Shown here in pieces: positions 55,901 through 64,000 of a stretch of DNA of 64,000 nt. The translations under genes were made by a program, and so were the position numbers. The notes under the pieces are model-generated. The model saw nothing but the letters and a program-made list of their open reading frames with translations. It did not search any database and had not been told where the DNA came from. Source of the DNA: Eutreptiella sp. 'Long Island Sound 2002' (taxonomy: Eukaryota > Euglenozoa > Euglenophyceae > Eutreptiales > Eutreptiaceae); contig OZ038382.1 in the NCBI GenBank assembly GCA_964036045.1, positions 7,946,853 through 8,010,852 of the forward strand, read 5' to 3'. Position 1 is the stretch's first letter; each line of letters starts with the position of its first letter.

Positions 55901-55917
55901 ATGTCCCCGAGAGATAT

Positions 55918-56771
55918 TGTAATCAAGTGAAACCTTCTCTTAACCTTCTGAATCTGAAACAGAAATAACAGTATTGTGACGTGGTGTAATCTAGTAACCT
56001 AATACAACTTTTCTAACATCTACCGCAACCTGTAGCCCTTTCAAAACATCTCCATACTTTGTAATGGGCATTCAGGGGCTCGGCCCTCTGCACAGACTTC
56101 TCCCCTCCAAGCCGCGTCAGCACGACACCCCCCTTCCCGTGAGGTGCCACGTGTAGAGTAACTGAACTCAGTACTATGGGCACGCATATGGGGTGGGTTG
56201 CTTGCAGTTAACGGCTGGTGCCCTGTGCCTGCTACCAACTCGTCCCTTTCAGTTGACGAAGCACCGTCGCTCAACATGCTCAGCGTCACAAAGGGGCAGG
56301 CCGCTGCACCAAGGCTCCAGTCGCGTGCAGGTGCAACCCTTCCCTCAAGCCCTTCCTTGCCCCTCACAAGCAGACTCTTGAGATGGCCGCCTCGGACAGC
56401 ACGGCAAGGTCACAGGGCGTCTTGCCAGTCTGCTGCGCTGTCCATCGATACAACATCAGGCATCCGCACTGGCCGCCACCGATCTCACTAACTCACGAAA
56501 CTAGGGGTTCGGATTCTGGGAAAATGGGGCAAATGGGGGAAAGGGGGGAAAGGGGAGGATGGCAAAATCGGGGCAAATGGGGACAATCGGGGGTGGGGGG
56601 GGGATGGGGTCAATGCGGAATCGTCATCAGATGAGGATGGAAAAAGTATGAATAACTTCCAGGGGGGGAGAAACAGGGGGGGAAATGGGACAAAAACGGC
56701 ACGAAAATGGGAGGGAAAGTGGCATGAACCCCCCCCCCCCCCGAAGGTCATGCCCCCGCCCCCACTCCCAC
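55918..56771. other. Repeat remnant, ankyrin-like scrap and G-rich tract
   Basis: 55918-56040 continues the degenerate ACTGTAACC-like region cut by the transposon. From 56041 to 56500 there is unique DNA. On the minus strand near 56435-56380 the peptide QQTGKTPCDLAVLSEA appears, which recalls an ankyrin repeat end (GKTPxDLA), but only one partial unit exists and it stops at once. From 56510 to 56730 the plus strand is a G/A-rich low-complexity tract with an interrupted 14-C run. No confident gene. Confidence 0.35.
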
Positions 56772-58562
56772 TCACGCCGCTGGATCTATACTGGCCCTTG
56801 GCCGTGCCCGCCCTGGATTTCTGAAACGCGGACTGGACCCGTGTGCGACCTGCCAGGCCACGGACTGCGGCGTGCGCGGGGTGACGGGCTTCATGGGAGG
56901 GAACCGACTGAACCCGGTCGGGCTGCCCAGGAACGTGCCCTTCAGGATCTGGAAGCACTCCTGCAGGACCTTCTGCCGCCGCCCCAGCTTCGCCAGCCGC
57001 TTCTGCTGCCACTCGTGCAGGTACTCAACGGCCACGGCCTCCGTCAGCTTGCCCCGCTTCTCGCCGAGGGTCCGCAGGTCCCGCTTCTCCTGGTCCATGT
57101 CCGCGTTGACCTCGACCAGGACGTTCGCCACCGCGACCGTCTGCGCCATCTCCAAGGGCCGATGCGGCAGGTGCGGCCCGTACGGCAGGGGCTTCTGGCA
57201 GGTCCGGCAGAGCCGAGGGAACGCGTCCGCCGGGGTGCAGTCGTAGCAAGAGGCCCCGCTCTCGGGGTCGTGGGCCATGGTGCTGGCGTCGGCGCACGGG
57301 CGGCCCAGCTTCAGTGTCTCCACTTCGACCTGCGCCGCTTGCAGCTCCTGCTTCACTGACTGCAGCTCCGTCTGGGAAGCCTCCAACGCTCGTTCCGCGG
57401 CCTTTAGCGGGGCCTCCAGCGCGGGCGCCGCTGCTTTCCTCGCCATCTCCCTTTCCATCTCCTCTTTGTGCCGGGCCGCCTGCCGCTCCGCGTCATGCGC
57501 CTTTCTGTTCAGGCGTTCCAGTTCCTTCCGTTGGCCCGCGAGCTGCAGCCTCTGGCCCTCGATGACCTCGTGCAGGGGTGCGTTTGCGGCCGCCGCCTCC
57601 GCGACCTCTGCCTTGGCCGCGGCGGCGGCCTCGCGGGCCTGACGCAGTTCGTCCTCCAGATCGCCACAGCGCTGTGCCAGACGGCCGCACTCGTGCCGCG
57701 CTCTGCCGTGCTCCGCTTCGGCCTTCTGGAGGTTGCCGACCCAGACCATGTGCACCTTCCGGAGTCCGGCGGTCAGCCGGCTCAGCACGTTCAGGGCGTC
57801 GCGCATCCCCCCCTCCCCATCGGCCCGATCCAGAGGCTCCTCCACCTCCAGGCCGTCGCACCGGAACCCGGCGCTCTCGGCCGCGTTACTCACGACGTGG
57901 CCTAGCGTCTTGAGGCAGGCCTCGTACGCCGCCAACATCTCGGGGCTCGTGTGGGCCCGATCGCACGGCGGCCTCTCAATCCACGCGGCAATGTCCGCCG
58001 TGTCAAACGCCCTTTGCACGTCATCAACGATCTGCCCGCACGTCGCTTGCAGAATCTCCTGGAGGCCCCGGGCCACGCCAGCACTGTGCTCCTGCAGCTG
58101 GACCGCCTTCTCGCGCAGGGGCGCCAGCACCCGCTGCTGCTGCCTGCGGACCTGCTCCAATTGGGTCTCCGCGGCCTCCGCCTTCTGTTGGTAGTAGTTT
58201 GCCACCTCGTTCCCCTCGTCCCAGGGCTCGGCCTGGTCGTCGCCCTTCGGCGCGCGGTACGCGGCGAGTCGGTTCTTGGCGACTTTGAGCATCAGGGCGA
58301 GCTCCGAGGCCTCGGCCCGGGCCGCTTTGTGGAGGGCGGCGAGGTCCTGCTTGGCCTGCTCGCTCTCGATCAATTGGGTCTGCAGCGCCTGGATGCGGTC
58401 CCGCAGCCTGCGGACCTGCGCCTCCTCCCGGGCCTGGCAGCGGAAGATCATCTGCTCCCGCAGCACAACTTGTGACGCCAGGAGGCGGAACTTCTCCACG
58501 CCATGCGCCTCATTCAGGGCCCCCGGTCCGCTCTGTCCGGGGGATGGCAAATGGTCTCGCAT
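56772..58562 (-). CDS. Coiled-coil protein with a CxxC-CxxC knuckle
   Basis: The best candidate host gene. The minus-strand frame is open from 58757, but its first 65 codons overlap the 33-bp repeat, so I prefer the ATG at 58562 (MRDHLPSPGQ). An intron acceptor (CCCCCGGACAG) about 40 bases further in may mark the real exon start. Numbered from 58757, residues 85-230 and 345-485 are heptad-like, Glu/Lys/Arg/Ala/Gln-rich coiled coils (RDRIQALQTQLIESEQAKQD; ERLNRKAHDAERQAARHKEE). Between them is a less regular segment with several Cys. C504/C507 and C517/C520 (CYDC...CRTC) could bind zinc. Codons strongly favour G/C at third positions. The stop overlaps GTGAGT, a strong 5' splice signal, so the message may continue into another exon. 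A structural, cytoskeletal or centrosomal role is possible but not shown. The overlapping plus-strand frames are antisense shadows. Confidence 0.65.
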   Translation of the reverse strand: MRDHLPSPGQSGPGALNEAHGVEKFRLLASQVVLREQMIFRCQAREEAQVRRLRDRIQALQTQLIESEQAKQDLAALHKAARAEASELALMLKVAKNRLAAYRAPKGDDQAEPWDEGNEVANYYQQKAEAAETQLEQVRRQQQRVLAPLREKAVQLQEHSAGVARGLQEILQATCGQIVDDVQRAFDTADIAAWIERPPCDRAHTSPEMLAAYEACLKTLGHVVSNAAESAGFRCDGLEVEEPLDRADGEGGMRDALNVLSRLTAGLRKVHMVWVGNLQKAEAEHGRARHECGRLAQRCGDLEDELRQAREAAAAAKAEVAEAAAANAPLHEVIEGQRLQLAGQRKELERLNRKAHDAERQAARHKEEMEREMARKAAAPALEAPLKAAERALEASQTELQSVKQELQAAQVEVETLKLGRPCADASTMAHDPESGASCYDCTPADAFPRLCRTCQKPLPYGPHLPHRPLEMAQTVAVANVLVEVNADMDQEKRDLRTLGEKRGKLTEAVAVEYLHEWQQKRLAKLGRRQKVLQECFQILKGTFLGSPTGFSRFPPMKPVTPRTPQSVAWQVAHGSSPRFRNPGRARPRASIDPAA

Positions 58563-58717
58563 TGAAAGCTCGCCAAACAAACATGCCCTGCAGAGGAAGG
58601 ACGCGGTGCGGAACAGGACTGGAAGCCGACCTTGCCGCTCCCTTGAACAATCCCCCCAAAACGCACGACGGTGCTGGGGGTGGGGAGGCGGCCACCCAAT
58701 GACAGTGCTCCCCCTCT

Positions 58718-59032
58718 CTCCTGCATTCCAGTCACTCCACAACACCCAATATTCCATTCGAGGTCACTGAATACTCTCTTGCAACACCACTTCGCAACAC
58801 CACATATTGAAAGGTGCTTGAGTCCGCAACACCCCGTATTGCATTGTAGTCGATTCTGCAACATCCCATATTGCATTCCACTCCACTCCGCAGGACCCCA
58901 TATTGCATTCTAGTTCTCGGCGCAAGCCCCCGTATTGCAATCCAGCTCACTCCCCAAAACTCCTTATTGCAATCTAGCTCACTCTGCAACACCACATAGC
59001 ACCTTCCAGTTCACTCTGCAACACCCCATATG
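58718..59032 (+). repeat. Degenerate 33-bp array, left part
   Basis: About nine loose copies of CACTCCGCAACACCCCATAT followed by TGCATTCCAGTT. The length varies from 30 to 40 bp with many substitutions, typical of an old, unhomogenised minisatellite. Confidence 0.85.
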
Positions 59033-59361
59033 AGGGGAGTACTTGAATCGTGCACTCGTTTTTAAGGCAAGTATACCAGGAATGTCCTGACTTATATCCC
59101 CTCCCGAAATGGCCCCTCATGAGAGCAAAACCTTTCGCCACGCACATGCGGCGCGGCTATTTGGAGACATCTACGGGAAAGGTGTTGTCGTTTGGATTTG
59201 TCCTCTCGCGCCAAGCAACTTTGCAGAAGTACTGATTTGGGACTGCGAAAGGCCACAACAGGCCAAGGGCCATTTCAAAGGTTATGAAGTGGGAGCCAAT
59301 TGTATTGTGCTTTTGATTGTGCTGAGTTTGTGGGAAGGAGGGGTGCTTATACAGTTGTGCT
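59033..59361 (+). other. Segment interrupting the 33-bp array, with a possible coding scrap
   Basis: About 330 bases unlike the array on both sides. The plus strand from 59109 reads MAPHESKTFRHAHAARLFGD, then KGVVVWICPLAPSNFAEVLIWDCERPQQ, protein-like to the eye, and stays open until it runs into the array at 59362. No clear terminal repeats are seen; GAGGGGAGTACTTG at the left and GAGGGGTGCTTATAC at the right are similar but in direct orientation. It may be a captured gene fragment or a small insertion. Confidence 0.35.
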
Positions 59362-59850
59362 CAACCATTGCATTCCAGATCGCTCAGCAACACCCCGTGT
59401 TGGGTTCCAAATAACTCTACAACACCCCACAGTGCATCCCAGTTCACTCCGCAACACCTCATATTACAGTCCAATCCACTCCCCAACACCCCATACTGCT
59501 TTCCAGCTGGCTCTGCAACGGCCCATATTGCATTCCAGTTCACTCCACAACACACCATACAACCATACTACATTCCAGCTCACCCTGCAACACGCCATAT
59601 TGCTTTCTAGTTCACTCCGCAACAACACACATTGCATTCCACGTCATTCCGCAAAGACTTGGTCAACTCACATTACCTTCTGCTTCAATCCGTGACACCC
59701 AACGGAGCAATGCAAATCACTCCCTCTTTACTCTGCAACACCCCATAGTGTATTCCAATTCACTCCACAACACCCGGTACTGCATTCCAGTTCACCCTGC
59801 AATACACCATAGTGCAGTTCCATTCACTCCACAAGACCGCATACTGCATT
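59362..59850 (+). repeat. Degenerate 33-bp array, right part
   Basis: Continues the same CACTCC(G/A)CAACACCCCATATTG family for about 490 bp, with roughly 14 loose units. Homogeneity is no better than on the left, which suggests the interruption is of similar age or that neither side is still being homogenised. Confidence 0.85.
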
Positions 59851-60694
59851 CCTTCGTCTTCTTCTTCGAGCAATGCTCGCGAACAACTGATCTGCGGTCG
59901 TTGTATGCACCTGGTGATGACGTAGTCCTGCACCTGATTGCTGTTGGAATTGCATGCCCGGCCAGAGGCCAGTTTTAGAGGGCGGGTGGGTTGGCGTCTG
60001 TAGACATCTGTACAAACAGCCTGGGCGCTCACAAAATAAAAGGAGTGCAAAGACAGAGGCAACAGCCCCAATGGAAAGTGTTGCCTCTCTCTTTCCCCCA
60101 TCCCGCCCTGTGCACGGAACCTTCGTTCCTTCGGAACATCAGTTCCGTCGGTCGGGGCGGGCGAAAAGGAGCTCAGGAGTGCACAGGCAGGCAACAACTC
60201 TGTACATGTGTTGAAAATGCTGGAGTGACAGACAGTCTGCTTCTTCGAGCAATACTCTCAATACCGCGAGCGAATGTGAGCCAATATAGGGCCATGCGGG
60301 CAGGCCTGGCCTTGCCTGATACGAAAGCAGCTGGGCAGGATAGGGTAAATCGCCGTGCTCACAGCAGAAGAAGTCCAGCGAGCAGGGGAGGGCTGATTGT
60401 GGTCCTGGGCGAGGGAGAGGGCTGTTGGTGTTGAGGCCTGCGCTGGCGGGCCCGCCTAAAAACCCAAGCGGGGCTGCAGGACCTTCAGCAGGCCTGGGAC
60501 CGGCCGGAGAGGGGAAGCATGCACGTGTGCGTGTATGCGGCCTCGTGGTCCCGTACTAAGCGTGTGCATGCCAGCTGGCCTGCCACCGTGTGTGCTGGTG
60601 TGTGTGCATGAAGCGGTCATGAGCGCGCAGAAGCAAAGACGCCGGAGAGCGGTGCAGATGTGTGAAGAGCGTCAAAAGGCACCTGTGAGGTCCC
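59851..60694. other. Unique sequence flanked by an 18-bp direct repeat
   Basis: CTTCTTCGAGCAATGCTC at 59861 recurs as CTTCTTCGAGCAATACTC at 60240, bracketing about 360 unique bases. At 60116-60150 the pentamers GGAAC and GTTCC alternate four times and could form small hairpins. Frames on either strand have no domain. The rest is unremarkable. Confidence 0.4.
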
Positions 60695-61459
60695 CTAGGC
60701 GGAGCGCCGTCGCTCGGCCTCGGCTGTGGCGTCACTCCATGACGCCCCGCGAAAACATCTACTCAGGGGGTCCGCTGGGTTGTAGGCGGACGGCACCCGA
60801 AACGTGGACACCTGCACACCGCTCCAGGCCCGCAGCCAGAAAATGCGGCGGAGGAGATGGTGCTGTACAATTGAATCCGGCGCTGCCCACATCTTTGAAG
60901 CATGGGTGCGAGAGGCGTTGTTGTCGATTCCCACGGCAATGGAGTGAAGGCGGTTCCCTACTGTCACTTTCATCGCGGCGTAGGCAGCATAGAGCTCCGC
61001 CTACTGAAGGGAAGAAACCCACTTGGGGGATCGATATGTGCGATATATACCTGGGGCCCGGAAGCCGTCGCCGTCCAGGGCTGTGTCGCTGAAAAAAGTG
61101 AAGGTACGCTTACTTGCGCCTGCGCTGTGGTGGAGTGCGTGCTGCGGGAAGCCCAACATGAGTGCGGTGCCCGTGGACCTCGCCAGCAAGCGCGTGAACC
61201 CGTGTGACCCTGCGCACATGCTTCGGTACGGCCCCGCGAGGAATGGCGCCCCCCCCCCCCCCGCCAGCGGCCTGAGCTCCCGCTGCAGCCTACCCAGGAG
61301 GCGGGCCATTTGCCTCGGCAGATCCGTGCGCGGCCCAGCGCGTGAACCCATAGCCGCGTGGCCGCCGTCATCATTTCCGTCAGGGCTGTCCTTAACGCAA
61401 AAAAAAAAAAAATCCCGTCCCGTCGGGGGTAATTTCAAAAGAGCCCGCGGACAGTACAT
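60695..61459 (-). pseudogene. Retroelement RNase H fragment interrupted by TAG
   Basis: One minus-strand frame, open from 61459 to 60695 except for a TAG at 61003-61001, encodes a retroelement-type RNase H. Numbering through the stop (153): FFSDTALDGDG gives D125; AELYAAYAA, immediately after the stop, gives E155; VGIDNNAS gives D178; NPADPLSR gives D230. That is the full D-E-D-D order. Upstream, RQMARLLGRLQREL followed by a Gly/Pro-rich turn and FLAGPYRS resembles the connection segment between reverse transcriptase and RNase H in DIRS-like and pararetroviral-type elements. No reverse transcriptase or recombinase remains; an A-run at 61401-61413 marks where coding similarity fades. CAG to TAG is one transition, so a recent nonsense mutation is the simple explanation. 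Confidence 0.6.
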
Positions 61460-61682
61460 GTCTTCACCCCGGTGTTCCCAATTGTTGAACCATGAGTCCC
61501 TAGCCCCAAATTGGTCTCAGCACACAACCATATGATCCTAGCCCCACATGTGTTGCATGACCCTACCTCACACCCTGCACAATTCAACATGAACAAGAGC
61601 AAATATTCTGATCAAATACAGTCATGTAGCGTTCGACCACCCGAATGTTCCATCGCCGGTGGCACAACTGGAAACAAACTCC
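61460..61682. other. Intergenic spacer
   Basis: About 220 bases of unique sequence between the retroelement fragment and the stop codon of the SAP-domain gene. No coding signal, RNA gene or terminal repeat is seen. Confidence 0.4.
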
Positions 61683-62672
61683 CTACTGCTGGTACAACCT
61701 CTGGAAGTGCACCCTGACACGCTCCATAAGCTCACCCTTCCCCCCGCCCACACTCAAACCATGCTTCCTACAAATGGCGTTAAACTCAACCTTCGTCCAC
61801 TCATGCAACCTCCCCCTCTCCATTGCGTTCAACACCGCCTGATCCACATCATACCGAAACACCAACTGCGCGGCAGGGTTAGAAGAGGTGGAGGGGACAG
61901 CTGAGGGGTTACGAAGGTCAGAAGAGGAGCTACTGGCAACTGCACCTGCCTGCTCCATATCCTCGTCCTCACTGTCTTCGTCCTCACCCTCCAACTCAAC
62001 CCCATACACATCACCAATGTCGGCGTCACGTGTAGCCCTCTTGGGGACAACCCACAAATCTCGAATGTCCAACGGAACCTCTGCCTCACCATCCTCTTCC
62101 AAAGAAACTGCCAAATCCTTGAAAGCCGCAAACCCAAGCAAACCACCATCTTCCACCTCAACCGCATGCCCTTGCTTCCGTTTGCGCGGGCGGAAAGGGG
62201 TCTTGCGCAACTCATCAAAAACCTCAAAGGGCCCCCAATCCTCTGGTGCCTCCCCATTGCACCTTACCCACAGCGTCTCACACATGCGCTCCGTGGTTTG
62301 GCCAAAGTCCGTAGCCGCCACGTAGCTAAACACTCTCTCACACGAACACGAGCTTGCCTCAACCCAATCCTTCAGGTTAGCACTACCATCCCACTCAGCT
62401 CGCTTGAATCGTGTCTGCACGTCCTCAATCAAACTGCGAAGAAACTTCATCCGGCTACCCTTGATGATGCTACTCCCTACGTCAACACCCAACGATTCCT
62501 GCCACCCCCCTGGAATGACATGACGCATGGTGTACAACAGCTGTGTGCACATCACGTTCATCAAACGCTGGACGGCGGCGACCCGTGCCCCCTTGGTCGC
62601 TTGAAGTTTCTTGCTTGTGGCACAAACCACAGCAAAAACATCGCAAAAAAAGGCTGCCGCCCCACCAGTTAC
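61683..62672 (-). CDS. SAP-domain protein with a hAT-like dimerisation motif, 5' truncated
   Basis: The minus-strand frame is open from 62672 (just after TAG 62675-62673) to the stop at 61683. There is no ATG near its start; the first usual-looking candidate is a GTG at 62630, and CTTTTTAG just upstream could be a splice acceptor, so this is probably a last exon. Numbered from 62630: EASSCSCERVFSYVAATDFG (91-110) with RMCETLWVRCNG (115-126) resembles the ERxFS...R...L...N core of the hAT transposase dimerisation region. RPRKRK (147-152) is a nuclear-signal-like patch and 213-226 is very acidic. WTKVEFNAICRKHGLSVGGG to VHF (278-309) matches a SAP motif, a short helix-turn-helix that binds AT-rich or scaffold DNA. 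A transposase remnant or domesticated DNA-binding protein is likely. The satellite starts 30 bases upstream. Confidence 0.6.
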   Translation of the reverse strand, partial: VTGGAAAFFCDVFAVVCATSKKLQATKGARVAAVQRLMNVMCTQLLYTMRHVIPGGWQESLGVDVGSSIIKGSRMKFLRSLIEDVQTRFKRAEWDGSANLKDWVEASSCSCERVFSYVAATDFGQTTERMCETLWVRCNGEAPEDWGPFEVFDELRKTPFRPRKRKQGHAVEVEDGGLLGFAAFKDLAVSLEEDGEAEVPLDIRDLWVVPKRATRDADIGDVYGVELEGEDEDSEDEDMEQAGAVASSSSSDLRNPSAVPSTSSNPAAQLVFRYDVDQAVLNAMERGRLHEWTKVEFNAICRKHGLSVGGGKGELMERVRVHFQRLYQQ

Positions 62673-62702
62673 CTAAAAAGTGCATGCACGGGCGCGCCAC
62701 AA

Positions 62703-64000
62703 AGCGGGGGGCAAAATCAGAAATCAAAATCAGAAGTACCGTATCGGGGAGCCCCACCGCCACCAGAGCGGGGGGCAAAATCAGAAATGGCCCACAAGTG
62801 GGCAAATTGGCTACCTCACCCCTGCCGTATCGGGGAGCCCCACCGCTGCAGAGCGGGGGGCAAAATCAGAAGTGGCCCACAAGTGGGCAAATTGGCTACC
62901 TCACCCCTGCCGTATCAGGGAGCCCCACCGCTTCAGAGCGGGGGGCAAAATCAGAAGTGGCCCACAAGTGGGCGAAATGGCTACCTCACCCCTGCCGTAT
63001 CGGGGAGCCCCACCGCCACCAGAGCGGGGGGCAAAATCAGAAATGGCCCACAAGTGGGCAAATTGGCTACCTCACCCCTGCCGTATCGGGGAGCCCCACC
63101 GCTGCAGAGCGGGGGGCAAAATCAGAAGTGGCCCACAAGTGGGCAAATTGGCTACCCTACCCCTGCCGTATCGGGGAGCCCCACCGCTTCAGAGCAGGGG
63201 GGCAAAATCAGAAGTGGCCCACAAGTGGGCGAAATGGCTACCTCACCCCTGCCGTATCAGGGAGCCCCACCGCTTCAGAGCGGGGGGCAAAATCAGAAGT
63301 GGCCCACAAGTGGGCAAATTGGCTACCTTACCCCTGCCGTATCGGGGAGCCCCACCGCTGCAGAGCGGGGGGCAAAATCAGAGGTGGCCCACAAGTGGGC
63401 AAATTGGCTACCTCACCCCTGCCGTATCGGGGAGTCCCACCGCTGCAGAGCGGGGGGCAAAATCAGAAGTGGCCCACAAGTGGGCAAATTGGCTACCTTA
63501 CCCCTGCCGTATCGGGGAGCCCCACCGCTTCAGAGCGGGGGGCAAAATCAGAAGTGGCCCACAAGTGGGCAAATTGGCTACCTCACCCCTGCCGTATCAG
63601 GGAGCCCCACCGCTGCAGAGCGGGGGGCAAAATCAGAAGTGGCCCACAAGTGGGCGAAATGGCTACCTCACCCCTGCCGTATCGGGGAGCCCCACCGCTT
63701 CAGAGCGGGGGGCAAAATCAGAAGTGGCCCACAAGTGGGCAAATTGGCTACCTCACCCCTGCCGTATCAGGGAGCCCCACCGCTTCAGAGCGGGGGGCAA
63801 AATCAGAAGTGGCCCACAAGTGGGCAAATTGGCTACCTTACCCCTGCCGTATCGGGGAGCCCCACCGCTGCAGAGCGGGGGGCAAAATCAGAGGTGGCCC
63901 ACAAGTGGGCAAATTGGCTACCTCACCCCTGCCGTATCGGGGAGCCCCACCGCTGCAGAGCGGGGGGCAAAATCACAAGTGGCCCACAAGTGGGCAAATT
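62703..64000 (+). repeat. 85-bp satellite array, continues off the right edge
   Basis: About 15 head-to-tail units of 85-86 bp, landmark GGCCCACAAGTGGG at 62789, 62874, 62959, 63045, 63130, 63216 and so on. Units are highly homogeneous; the main variable is the loop of CCGC(TGCA/TTCA/CACC)GAGCGG-type. The order CACC, TGCA, TTCA repeats from 62757 to about 63190, a trimer of about 255 bp, then becomes irregular. Each unit holds three short inverted repeats: CCGCT-4-AGCGG, CCCAC-AA-GTGGG and GGGG-AG-CCCC. No gene is encoded. Confidence 0.97.

Larger units (their letters stand above)
54066..55917 (+). mobile_element. DNA transposon with terminal inverted repeats, non-autonomous
   Basis: The ends are perfect 17-bp inverted repeats: ATATCTCTCGGGGACAT at 54066-54082 and its reverse complement at 55901-55917. 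After 7-8 unmatched bases the similarity continues as ATGCCAACRCGGAGC, so the imperfect terminal repeat is about 40 bp. The outer ATAT may be part of the repeat or a 4-bp (or TA) target duplication; the sequence cannot tell. The 1.85-kb interior holds two plus-strand frames of a DUF7869-like transposase, out of frame with each other. A small hairpin AGCCCTT-GAA-AAGGGCT lies at 54189-54205 before the first frame. The flanks on both sides belong to the same degenerate repeat, supporting insertion. Confidence 0.85.

Noticed and set aside
56380-56500. Ankyrin repeat gene from QTGKTPCDLA
   Set aside because: A single partial unit that stops immediately, with no neighbouring ankyrin repeats.
56685-58475. 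Plus-strand frames of 100-224 codons opposite the coiled-coil gene
   Set aside because: They are antisense shadows in very GC-rich DNA, with low-complexity Arg/Pro/Leu composition and no domain.
61001-61003. TAG read as glutamine in this organism
   Set aside because: One transition (CAG to TAG) in a decaying retroelement is the simpler explanation; no host gene here tests the code.
60535-61535. Plus-strand frames opposite the retroelement RNase H
   Set aside because: The minus strand carries the RNase H tetrad; the plus-strand frames have no domain.
62703-64000. Telomere or subtelomere label for the right end
   Set aside because: No TTTAGGG, TTAGGG or similar telomeric repeats are present in the window; the 85-bp unit is an internal satellite.

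Overview
The window looks like nuclear DNA of a GC-rich, repeat-laden eukaryote. It has no operons, long intergenic stretches, eukaryotic transposon relics, a tRNA-like Pol III element and several satellite families. A green alga with a large repetitive genome (for example a prasinophyte) is my best guess. That rests on overall style, not on a diagnostic gene. About two thirds of the sequence is tandem repeat.

Layout: 1-1190 is unique and carries the minus-strand end of an unrecognised protein that runs off the left edge. A G-rich minisatellite of about 10 bp (GATGGGGGGC) fills 1191-1739, 8001-11449, 40631-40770, 41101-44077, 45631-45925 and 47369-47920, always with G on the plus strand. A 23/26-bp array fills about 2000-7222. 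A single 11-bp array (GGTCGCGAAGT) of about 29 kb fills 11451-40630, sits inside the G-rich minisatellite, and has higher-order blocks of 447, 940, 971, 1008, 1238 and 2732 bp. A 200-base assembly gap lies at 40771-40970. None of the unit lengths (10, 11, 23 bp) is a multiple of three and the common units lack stops, so very long open frames appear on both strands. I treat these as artefacts.

The unique islands hold mostly mobile-element remains. They include a minus-strand RNase H protein (44405-45631) embedded in the G-rich array and a tRNA-Arg-like Pol III element (about 46888-46993). A DNA transposon with terminal inverted repeats lies at 54066-55917; its DUF7869-like transposase is split and probably internally deleted. 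A retroelement RNase H broken by a TAG lies at 60695-61459, and a minus-strand protein with a hAT-like motif and a SAP domain lies at 61683-62672. The best candidate host gene is a long coiled-coil protein with a CxxC...CxxC knuckle (56772-58562, minus).

Further repeat families are an 85-bp satellite built from three small hairpins (62703 to the right edge, with older copies at 48.70-48.97 kb), a degenerate array of about 33 bp (58.72-59.03 and 59.36-59.85 kb), a degenerate ACTGCAACCT-like array around the DNA transposon, and smaller duplications of 57, 73 and 149 bp. No functional pathway links these genes. The region reads as a satellite-rich, gene-poor domain where transposons have landed in or next to arrays.
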